DNA of 64,000 nucleotides. Source: an uncultured Rhodospirillaceae bacterium. Its GTDB lineage: Bacteria; Pseudomonadota; Alphaproteobacteria; CAAGCB01; CAG-977. This document shows positions 57,847 through 64,000 of the stretch, piece by piece; position 1 is the first letter of the stretch; each line of letters begins with the position of its first letter. The stretch covers positions 9,898 through 73,897 of the forward strand of contig USCC01000001.1 of NCBI GenBank assembly GCA_900553035.1, read 5' to 3'. The notes below the pieces were generated by a model. That model ran no database searches and was not told where the DNA came from. It saw only the letters and a list, made by a program, of their open reading frames with translations. Both the position numbers and the translations under genes were made by a program.

Positions 57847-59413
57847 ATCAATCGCCACCGTCGGCGGCTTTACAATGATCAGCCGCGTGACAGGTTTTAT
57901 CCGCGACGTCCTGATCGCCAACTTTCTGGGTGCAGGGATGCTGGCCGATGCCTTTTTCGTGGCCTTCAAGCTTCCGAATCTGTTCCGCAGCCTGTTTGCC
58001 GAAGGGGCGTTCAATGTTGCCTTTGTCCCGCTGTTTTCCGAATTTCTGGAAACGGACGGACGGGAAAAGGCGCGGCGTTTTGCCGAAGAAGCTTTTTCGG
58101 CGTTGTTTTATATTGTGCTTTTCTTTACGGCGCTGATGGAGATTGCGATGCCGTTCGTCGTTCTTCTCCAGGCGCCCGGATTTATCGAAGACCCCGCCAA
58201 AATGCAGGCGACCGTTTTCATGTCGCGGGTGACGTTCCCCTACCTTCTTCTGGTTTCCCTGAATTCGCTTCAAAGCGGAATGCTGAATTCCGTCGGAAAG
58301 TTCGCCGCGGCCGCATTGACGCCGACGCTTTTGAACCTGACGATGATTGCGGCGCTGTTCGCGTTGACGCCTCTGACGGGCGGTAACTATGCCCATGCTC
58401 TTTCCGCCGGCGTGACTCTGGCCGGATTCCTGCAGCTTTTCTGGCTGATTTATCATACGCGCCGGGAAGGTCTTCCCCTCGGACTGTTGTCGCCGCTGAA
58501 CACCCTGAAACGCCGTTCCGAAGAAGTCAGGCTTCTTTTGAAGCGCATTCTGCCGGGAGTTTTCGGATCGGGCATTTATCAGATCAACCTTTTCCTGGAC
58601 ACGCTGTTTGTCTCCTTCCTGACAACAGGAGCGGTGTCCTGGCTGTATTATGCGAACCGCCTGTACCAGCTTCCGGTCGGAATCATCGGCGCGGCCATTG
58701 GCACTGCTCTTCTGCCCGTTCTGACCCGTCAGCTGAAATCCGGGGCTGAGGAAGAAGCCCGACACAGCCTGAACCGTGCGCTTGAAGTCGCTCTGCTGTT
58801 GTCTGTTCCCGCGGCGGCAGGACTGATCGCACTGGACATGCCGATCATTTCCGTTCTGTTCGTGCGGGGAAAATTCACGATTGAAGCCGCACAGAACACG
58901 GGTCTCGCCCTTTCCGCCTATGCACTTGGTCTGCCGGCGTATATTCTCACCAAAGCGCTTGCGCCGGTTTTTTATGCCCGCGGGGATACGGCGACACCTG
59001 TACGCATCGCGGCGGCGGCGCTGGTCATGTACATCCTGCTGTGTCTGCTTCTTCTGCCCGTCATGGGATATGTCGGCATCGCCCTGGCAACGGGCATCGT
59101 CGCATGGCTGAACGTGATGCAGTATGTTTACCTGATTTACCGCAAAGGCCTTCACCGGACGGATGCCGCTTTCCGTTACCGGTCGTTCGCAATCGTGCTT
59201 TCCTCTGTCGGTATGGGATGTGCCGTTAAATTCGCCTATGTCTGGTCGCTCGTCCGTTTTCCCGGGTGGCTGTACCGGACAATGCCTGTCAAAGCCGCGA
59301 TTCTGTGCGGCCTCGTCGGTCTTGGCGCGGGTCTGTTCACCGTGTTTGTCTTTCTGACGGGCGGGGTTCGCCGGGATGAACTGAAAAGCATGCTTGCGCG
59401 GCGGCGGCGTTGA
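57821..59413 (+). CDS. murJ: Lipid II flippase MurJ (MviN)
   Basis: A 530-residue MOP-superfamily protein with about 14 membrane segments that moves lipid II across the inner membrane. It begins [20 protein letters not shown] and has FIRDVLIANFLGAGMLADAF and VAFKLPNLFRSLFAEGAFNV, with conserved Arg residues. The ATG at 57821 lies within the last 26 bases of glnD. An in-frame upstream start would be antisense-free but lacks the family N-terminus. Next gene is trpS after 47 bases. Confidence 0.96.
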   Translation: MATPHSLVKSIATVGGFTMISRVTGFIRDVLIANFLGAGMLADAFFVAFKLPNLFRSLFAEGAFNVAFVPLFSEFLETDGREKARRFAEEAFSALFYIVLFFTALMEIAMPFVVLLQAPGFIEDPAKMQATVFMSRVTFPYLLLVSLNSLQSGMLNSVGKFAAAALTPTLLNLTMIAALFALTPLTGGNYAHALSAGVTLAGFLQLFWLIYHTRREGLPLGLLSPLNTLKRRSEEVRLLLKRILPGVFGSGIYQINLFLDTLFVSFLTTGAVSWLYYANRLYQLPVGIIGAAIGTALLPVLTRQLKSGAEEEARHSLNRALEVALLLSVPAAAGLIALDMPIISVLFVRGKFTIEAAQNTGLALSAYALGLPAYILTKALAPVFYARGDTATPVRIAAAALVMYILLCLLLLPVMGYVGIALATGIVAWLNVMQYVYLIYRKGLHRTDAAFRYRSFAIVLSSVGMGCAVKFAYVWSLVRFPGWLYRTMPVKAAILCGLVGLGAGLFTVFVFLTGGVRRDELKSMLARRRR

Positions 59414-59460
59414 TTTTATAAATAGAAATCTGTTTTAACTTATTTGTCGGACACAAAAAC

Positions 59461-60459
59461 ATGGAACGTATTTTTTCAGGAGCCCAACCTACCGGAAACC
59501 TTCATCTCGGGAACTATCTCGGCGCCATCCGCAACTGGGTCAAGCTGCAGGATACGTACGAATGCGTCTACTGCGTTGTCGACATGCATGCCATCACGAT
59601 TTTCAAGGAACCGGAAGAACTGGTTCACAATGTACATGAGGTTGCGGCCTGTATGCTGGCGGCCGGCGTTGATCCGAAGCGCCATATCCTGTTCAACCAG
59701 AGCCGCGTTCCGGCTCACGCACAGCTGGCCTGGGTTTTGAACTGCACCGCCCGCATGGGATGGATGAGCCGCATGACACAGTTTAAGGACAAGGCCGGAA
59801 AAAATCGTGAAAATGCCTCCTTGGGCCTGTTTGCGTATCCGTCCCTGATGGCTGCGGATATCCTGGTCTACAAAGCCACGCATGTGCCTGTCGGCGAAGA
59901 TCAGAAGCAGCATCTGGAACTGGCCCGCGACATTGCCGTCAAGTTCAACAATGATTTCAGGCGCGATGTATTTCCCCTGCCCGAACCGGTCATGCTGGGC
60001 ACCTCCCGCCGTGTCATGAGCCTGCGCGACGCGACAAAGAAAATGAGCAAATCCGACCCGTCGGATTACTCACGTATCAACCTGGCGGATGATGCCGACA
60101 CGATCGCATTGAAAATCCGCAAGGCCAAAACCGATCCGCTTCCCCTGCCGGAAACAATGGAAGGGTTTGAAGGCCGCCCCGAGGCTTTGAACCTGGTCAA
60201 TATTTATGCCGGCATTCAGGACATCACGACGGAAGAGGCTCTGAAACAGATCGGCGGACAGGAATTTTCACAGTTCAAAAAAACATTGGCCGATGTTGTT
60301 GTCGCGGAACTGGCGCCGATTACGTCGGAAATGCGCCGCATATCGGCCGACATTCCGTATATCGATTCCGTCCTCCGCGAAGGCGGCGAACGGGCAGATG
60401 CTCTGGCGCGGCCGGTTCTTGAGGAAGTTTACGACACAATCGGGTTTTTAAGAAATTGA
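59461..60459 (+). CDS. trpS: Tryptophanyl-tRNA synthetase
   Basis: A 332-residue class I synthetase charging tRNA-Trp. The HIGH-like motif is in [17 protein letters not shown] and KMSKS in [21 protein letters not shown] and [16 protein letters not shown] bind Trp and ATP. Length is typical. A terminator follows. Confidence 0.98.
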   Translation: MERIFSGAQPTGNLHLGNYLGAIRNWVKLQDTYECVYCVVDMHAITIFKEPEELVHNVHEVAACMLAAGVDPKRHILFNQSRVPAHAQLAWVLNCTARMGWMSRMTQFKDKAGKNRENASLGLFAYPSLMAADILVYKATHVPVGEDQKQHLELARDIAVKFNNDFRRDVFPLPEPVMLGTSRRVMSLRDATKKMSKSDPSDYSRINLADDADTIALKIRKAKTDPLPLPETMEGFEGRPEALNLVNIYAGIQDITTEEALKQIGGQEFSQFKKTLADVVVAELAPITSEMRRISADIPYIDSVLREGGERADALARPVLEEVYDTIGFLRN

Positions 60460-60460
60460 C

Positions 60461-60495
60461 CGAAAACGGGGGCGCGCAACGCTCCCGTTTTTTCC
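60461..60495 (+). terminator. Terminator of trpS
   Basis: AAAACGGG (60463-60470) pairs with CCCGTTTT (60484-60491), with partial internal GCG/CGC pairing, followed by TT. Confidence 0.75.
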
Positions 60496-60589
60496 GCTCC
60501 CCCGAGTGCGGCAGGACGCTCTGAGTTGCGGGAACGGCCTTCCGTCTTTCCTTTCCAGGGGCGCTCTGAACAATACCGGGATTTTAGAA

Positions 60590-60620
60590 CATAAAAAATC
60601 CCTCCGCCGGACGGAGGGAG
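60590..60620 (-). terminator. Terminator of nth
   Basis: CCCTCCG (60600-60606) pairs with CGGAGGG (60612-60618). On the minus strand it is followed by a six-base T-run. Confidence 0.75.
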
Positions 60621-60646
60621 GATTTCAGCCGCCCCGCGGACGGGCT

Positions 60647-61288
60647 TTACTCTACGCCGTTCTTTTCGCACAGCGCCGCAACGGGGCACTTCGCACACTG
60701 CGGCTTTTTCGCCGTGCATATATAACGCCCGTGGAGCACAAGCCAGTGCGAAACATATTTCAGATCTTCGTCCGGAATGACGCCGACGACGGCTTTTTCA
60801 AGATTTTTTTCGACTTCAAGCGGTGTTTTTCCCGGCGCGATACCAATACGGTTGCCCAGGCGAAGAACATGCGTATCAACACCGAACGTCGCGTCCCCGT
60901 ACAACGTGTTCAAAAACACATTCGCGGTCTTGCGTCCGACGCCCGGAAGCTTCTGGAGCGTTTCCCGGTCGCGCGGAATGTCTCCGCCGTATTTTTCGAC
61001 CAGTTCCCTGGAAAGCGCGATGACGTTTTTCGCCTTTGTATTGAACAGGCCGATGGAACGAATGTATTCCTTCACACGGTCTTCGCCCAGCTCTATCATG
61101 GCCTGCGGCGTCGAGGCCGCCCTGAACAGCGCGGGGGCCGCTTTGTTGACGTTTTTATCCGTTGTCTGGGCGGACAGAACAATGGCGACCAGAAGCGTGA
61201 AAGGCGTCGTGTAATCCAGCTCGCATTCCGGAGCGGGATTTTCTTTTTTCAAAACCGCGAAAAAGTCGCGAACCTGAGCCGGAACCAT
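60647..61288 (-). CDS. nth: Endonuclease III
   Basis: A 213-residue bifunctional DNA glycosylase/AP lyase for oxidised pyrimidines. The helix-hairpin-helix LPGVGRKTANVFLN provides the catalytic Lys, FGVDTHVLRLGNRIG has the catalytic Asp, and the [4Fe-4S] cysteines follow CX6CX2CX5C in CTAKKPQCAKCPVAALC. Standard length. The fructosamine-kinase-like gene is three bases upstream. Confidence 0.96.
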   Translation of the reverse strand: MVPAQVRDFFAVLKKENPAPECELDYTTPFTLLVAIVLSAQTTDKNVNKAAPALFRAASTPQAMIELGEDRVKEYIRSIGLFNTKAKNVIALSRELVEKYGGDIPRDRETLQKLPGVGRKTANVFLNTLYGDATFGVDTHVLRLGNRIGIAPGKTPLEVEKNLEKAVVGVIPDEDLKYVSHWLVLHGRYICTAKKPQCAKCPVAALCEKNGVE

Positions 61289-61291
61289 GGT

Positions 61292-62170
61292 TTAAAATCC
61301 GAATCTTGAAAGAATGGCGTCAATACGCGGCACATAAGCTTCGCCGAACAGACGGACATGAACCAGAAGTGGATACAGATTGTAAATATAGCGCCGGCTT
61401 TCAAAATATCCGGGTCGGAAAGGCCGGATTTCGTTGTACCGGTCAAAGAAGGGCTTTCCGAGTGTCGAGTTCTTTGTTGAAAACGTGAATTCGATTTCGG
61501 AATCGCCGTAATAAACAGCCGGATCGACAAAGGCTTTGACCTTTCCGTCGCAGCACAGAATCGTCGTCGCCCATATGTCGCCGTGCACCAGAGAAGGCTT
61601 GGGGGGCTCGTCCAGGTAATGGTCGATTTTCCCGGCCAGATTTTCGATGCGTGACATCATTCCCGCCGGCAACTTTCCTTCCGCCAGTGCGTGCGTAGCG
61701 GCGTACAGGAGGCGGTTTTCCGTAAAGAACGGCAGCCATTTGCGCATCTGCGTGTTGGGCTGATGCAGGCCGGTCACGATGGTATCGTACTCGAACCCGT
61801 ATGCCTCCGCCGTTATGTCGTGCAGTTTTGCCAGGTGTTCAGCGGCTTCGGCTTCGGCCCCTTCGCTCAAAGTCCCGTCAGCCGGGATGAATTCATGGAT
61901 CAGCAGATCCTGCCCCGAATAATACAGTTTCGGCATGGGCAGTTCGGAATGCTGTTCCAGATACGCCATCATGGCGCCTTCGATTTCGAGGTTTTCCGAG
62001 GCTTCCTTGCTGATTTTGACGACGACCTGGGAACCGTCGGACAAAACGACATGCTTTGTATTGGCGACAAAGCCGCCGGTCAGCGTTGCGGCGGATAAAA
62101 CCAGCTTGCCCGTCGAATGCTCCACGATTCGCGTGATGCTGGGCGGCAACGGATTTTTTTCTACCTGCAT
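61292..62170 (-). CDS. Fructosamine kinase-like protein
   Basis: A 292-residue APH-fold protein of the fructosamine-3-kinase family, related to E. coli YniA, which can remove fructose-amine adducts by phosphorylation. Family features: ATLTGGFVANTK, VVVKISKEASENLEIEGAMM, LHQPNTQMRKWLPFFTENRL, HGDIWATTIL and VDPAVYYGDSEIE. In the Brenner motif HxDxxxxN the final Asn (HGDLWSGN in relatives) is Thr203 here, and Gly202 is also Thr, so activity is questionable. It overlaps the phosphatase gene upstream by ten bases. Confidence 0.82.
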   Translation of the reverse strand: MQVEKNPLPPSITRIVEHSTGKLVLSAATLTGGFVANTKHVVLSDGSQVVVKISKEASENLEIEGAMMAYLEQHSELPMPKLYYSGQDLLIHEFIPADGTLSEGAEAEAAEHLAKLHDITAEAYGFEYDTIVTGLHQPNTQMRKWLPFFTENRLLYAATHALAEGKLPAGMMSRIENLAGKIDHYLDEPPKPSLVHGDIWATTILCCDGKVKAFVDPAVYYGDSEIEFTFSTKNSTLGKPFFDRYNEIRPFRPGYFESRRYIYNLYPLLVHVRLFGEAYVPRIDAILSRFGF

Positions 62171-62652
62171 GGCATCGTTTCCCGAATATGTTCCAACAAA
62201 GCCTCCGACGCTGATTGTATCATATCGAAAACCGTTTGGAAGCCTTCGTTTCCTCCGTAATAAGGGTCCGGGACATCTTTTGTTCCGTATTGAGGCGCAA
62301 AATCCATCATTAAAACCAGCGCCGCCCGTTCATGCTCCGGAGAAAACCCCGGACGCATTTCCTCGAGCGCCTTCAGATGGCTCTGGTCCAGAGCGACAAT
62401 CAGATCAAAATCCCTGAAATCGTCCCGGACAACCTGCCTTGCGCACAGCGAAGAGATGTCCAACCCGTTTTCTGACGCGGCGGCAACGGCTCTGGCGTCC
62501 GGAGGACCTCCGACATGCCAGGCTCTGATGCCCGCCGAGTCCGCGGAAATGTCGTCCCCCAGGCCTGCGTTTTCGACAAGCTGCCTGAAAACGCCCTCGG
62601 CCGTTGGAGAACGGCATATATTTCCCGTACATACGAACAAAACCTTATACAT
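62161..62652 (-). CDS. Low-molecular-weight protein tyrosine phosphatase
   Basis: A 163-residue LMW-PTP. The P-loop FVCTGNICRSPTAEGVF carries nucleophile Cys8 and Arg14, and the general acid Asp lies in DVPDPYYGGNEGF. DSAGIRAWHVGGPPDARAV is another family hallmark. It may dephosphorylate tyrosine kinases, arginine-phosphorylated proteins or small molecules. It heads the phosphatase-FN3K-nth run, suggesting functional linkage with the FN3K-like gene through the ten-base overlap. Confidence 0.93.
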   Translation of the reverse strand: MYKVLFVCTGNICRSPTAEGVFRQLVENAGLGDDISADSAGIRAWHVGGPPDARAVAAASENGLDISSLCARQVVRDDFRDFDLIVALDQSHLKALEEMRPGFSPEHERAALVLMMDFAPQYGTKDVPDPYYGGNEGFQTVFDMIQSASEALLEHIRETMPCR

Positions 62653-62787
62653 ACTCTCATCCCATCAGATAAAGGTTAAGAAATTCATAATGCCCGCACG
62701 TCTTTTTCTCCGACTCTTGATTATGTGGCGTTTTCGGAACTCCTGTGATATAAAAAAGCATAACTTAACCATAAGGAGGTTCTCTAA

Positions 62788-63516
62788 ATGTCTTGGGAAA
62801 CAAACAGACAGGACGACGTCATTACACGCGCCGGTGCCGTCATTGACGAAGGCCTGCGCCAGTATATGCTGAAAGTCTACAATTACATGACGATCGGCCT
62901 TTTAATCACCGCGTTTGTCAGCTATTTGCTGGCGTATACGTCTCTGGGGCTGGTTTTCTTTCAGGCGAACGGCCAGCCGAACGTTCTGGGATGGATCGCG
63001 ATTATCGCGCCTCTGTTCCTGATTTTCATGATGGGATCGGCGACGGTTTCCGGAAACGCTTCAAGGGCATTCACCCTGTTCGTTGTTTATTCGGCCCTGA
63101 TGGGAATTTCCCTGACGACCATTTTCTGGGCGTATACCGGCCTCAGCATTCTGCGCGTGTTTCTGATTACAGCCGGAATGTTCGCGGGAATGAGCCTGTA
63201 TGGTTACACGACAAAGCGTGATCTGACGAAATTCGGTTCTTTCCTGATGATGGGGCTGATTGGTATTATTATTGCCATGGTCGTGAACATTTTCCTCAAA
63301 AGCCCGGCGCTTTACATGACGGTTTCCGTGATCGGCGTGCTGGTGTTCGTCGGACTGACAGCCTGGGATACCTGGAAAATCCGCCAGATGTACAACGGCA
63401 GTGACGAGGGCAACGTGGTCACCAGCAAAGCGATTTACGGCGCGTTGATGCTGTATCTGGATTTCATCAACCTGTTCCTGATGCTGCTGCGTTTCTTCGG
63501 CGATCGCCGCAATTAA
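62788..63516 (+). CDS. Bax inhibitor-1/YccA-family membrane protein
   Basis: A 242-residue protein with seven hydrophobic segments. BI-1-like motifs include YNYMTIGLLITAFVSYLLAY, SRAFTLFVVYSALMGISLTT and the C-terminal half with GLTAWDTWKIRQMYN followed by ALMLYLDFINLFLMLLRFFG. The family includes Ca2+-leak channels (YetJ) and YccA, a modulator of FtsH. Perfect AAGGAGG precedes the ATG; a strong terminator follows. Confidence 0.93.
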   Translation: MSWETNRQDDVITRAGAVIDEGLRQYMLKVYNYMTIGLLITAFVSYLLAYTSLGLVFFQANGQPNVLGWIAIIAPLFLIFMMGSATVSGNASRAFTLFVVYSALMGISLTTIFWAYTGLSILRVFLITAGMFAGMSLYGYTTKRDLTKFGSFLMMGLIGIIIAMVVNIFLKSPALYMTVSVIGVLVFVGLTAWDTWKIRQMYNGSDEGNVVTSKAIYGALMLYLDFINLFLMLLRFFGDRRN

Positions 63517-63532
63517 CCGGCCTCCCGGATTC

Positions 63533-63576
63533 AGAAAATCCCTTTTCCGTGCTTTACGGAAAAGGGATTTTTTTAG
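63533..63576 (+). terminator. Terminator after the BI-1 gene
   Basis: Perfect 15-base stem AAATCCCTTTTCCGT (63536-63550) with ACGGAAAAGGGATTT (63556-63570), followed by TTTTT. Confidence 0.9.
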
Positions 63577-63685
63577 AGCCGCTCAAGACCAGCCATAGTT
63601 GACACACAAGAGTGACAAAAATCACTTAAAGCTTAAAATTAATTATTTTACAAAAGGTTAAAGTCTATTTTATAAAAAAACAAAA

Positions 63686-63714
63686 TTGTTTTTCCGGAAA
63701 AAGAGGATTAATAT
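63686..63714 (+). promoter_or_regulatory. Putative promoter of the terminal secreted-protein gene
   Basis: TTGTTT (63686-63691), 17 bases and TAATAT (63709-63714) in a very AT-rich 175-bp upstream region, about 36 bases before the ATG. Confidence 0.45.
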
Positions 63715-63750
63715 ATAAAATGTAGTTATCCCTGAAATAAAGAGGCTCAC

Positions 63751-64000
63751 ATGAAAAAAATATTACTTTTTCTGGGATTTCTGTGGCTGTTGCCGCAAAA
63801 TTCCAATGCGGAGGGGCTTATCGTGCCCAGCCGTGTCTTTGATGACTCCCCTCATATCATCCTTGCACGCTCAGTTAAACTTGGGCGCCAGGTCGATATT
63901 ATGTCTTCAACTCCCAACAAAAACGAAGACGGAACTTCTTCTCCCAAAGAAAAATACGACTGCGTGAAAAATACCGACTGCAGCGGCGGATACATCTGCC
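63751..64000 (+). CDS. Secreted Cys-containing protein, 5' part
   Basis: Runs off the right edge; about 83 residues visible. A signal peptide (MKKILLFLGFLWLLPQNSNA) is followed by EGLIVPSRVFDDSPHIILAR, a Ser/Lys/Asp-rich stretch and a first cysteine group KYDCVKNTDCSGGYIC. The C-x5-C-x5-C spacing resembles the start of short disulfide-rich modules seen in secreted proteins of gut bacteria, but no family can be assigned. ATG is preceded by AGAGG. The upstream promoter region is AT-rich compared with the rest of the window. Confidence 0.65.
   Translation, partial: MKKILLFLGFLWLLPQNSNAEGLIVPSRVFDDSPHIILARSVKLGRQVDIMSSTPNKNEDGTSSPKEKYDCVKNTDCSGGYIC

Overview
The window is a dense, largely colinear bacterial chromosome segment that reads as an alphaproteobacterium. 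The main evidence is gene order. It carries the alphaproteobacterial blocks XRE regulator-metK-trmB-rimP-nusA-ylxR-infB-rbfA-truB-rpsO-pnp, divL-tsaE-amgK-murU-addB-addA-trxA, and maeB/mutS-glnD-murJ-trpS, plus an Irr-type Fur regulator and a dnaA-dnaN-recF-gyrB cluster. The C-terminal half of HydG, a [FeFe]-hydrogenase maturase, at the left edge points to an anaerobic or fermentative lifestyle. An uncultured gut-type alphaproteobacterium (RF32-like) is my best guess, but that is inference. No phage, insertion sequence, CRISPR array or integrase is visible.

Layout. 1-3.4 kb: hydG end, a YidE-type membrane protein, a hexapeptide acetyltransferase and tRNA-Thr(CGT). 3.4-10.2 kb (minus): gyrB, recF, dnaN, dnaA; the dnaA-dnaN gap shows no recognisable origin. 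10.5-16.4 kb: rpsT, an enoyl-CoA hydratase, small exported proteins, a degenerate UbiB-like protein, dut, an SH3 protein, Irr and a methyltransferase. 16.7-31 kb (minus): a long information-processing run from an XRE regulator through metK, trmB, a STAS protein, rimP-nusA-ylxR-infB-rbfA, a HAD phosphatase, truB, rpsO, pnp and a nitronate-monooxygenase-like flavoprotein. 31.3-44.5 kb (plus): a DivL-like pseudokinase, an orphan basic protein, a membrane-anchored nuclease-fold protein, tsaE, amgK, murU, addB, addA, trxA. 44.6-52.6 kb: a lipoprotein, an EI24 membrane protein, adenosine kinase, typA, an AmpG-type permease, a PhoR-type kinase and a single-domain malic enzyme. 52.6-60.5 kb (plus): mutS, glnD, murJ, trpS. 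60.6-64 kb: nth, a fructosamine-kinase-like protein, a low-molecular-weight phosphatase, a Bax-inhibitor-1 family protein and the start of a Cys-containing secreted protein.

How the genes fit together. Replication, translation-factor and recombination genes make up most of the window. AmgK, MurU and an AmpG-type permease together suggest peptidoglycan sugar recycling next to the lipid II flippase MurJ. Several genes look like family members that have lost key residues: the UbiB-like protein, the DivL-like kinase (Asn at the phospho-acceptor site), the nuclease-fold protein and the fructosamine-kinase-like protein. Together with RNA structures in front of rimP-nusA, metK, dnaA and pnp, these are the most interesting signals. 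I did not find a clear multi-gene undescribed system; the best novelty candidates are the UbiB-like pseudokinase and the Asn-DivL with its basic neighbour.
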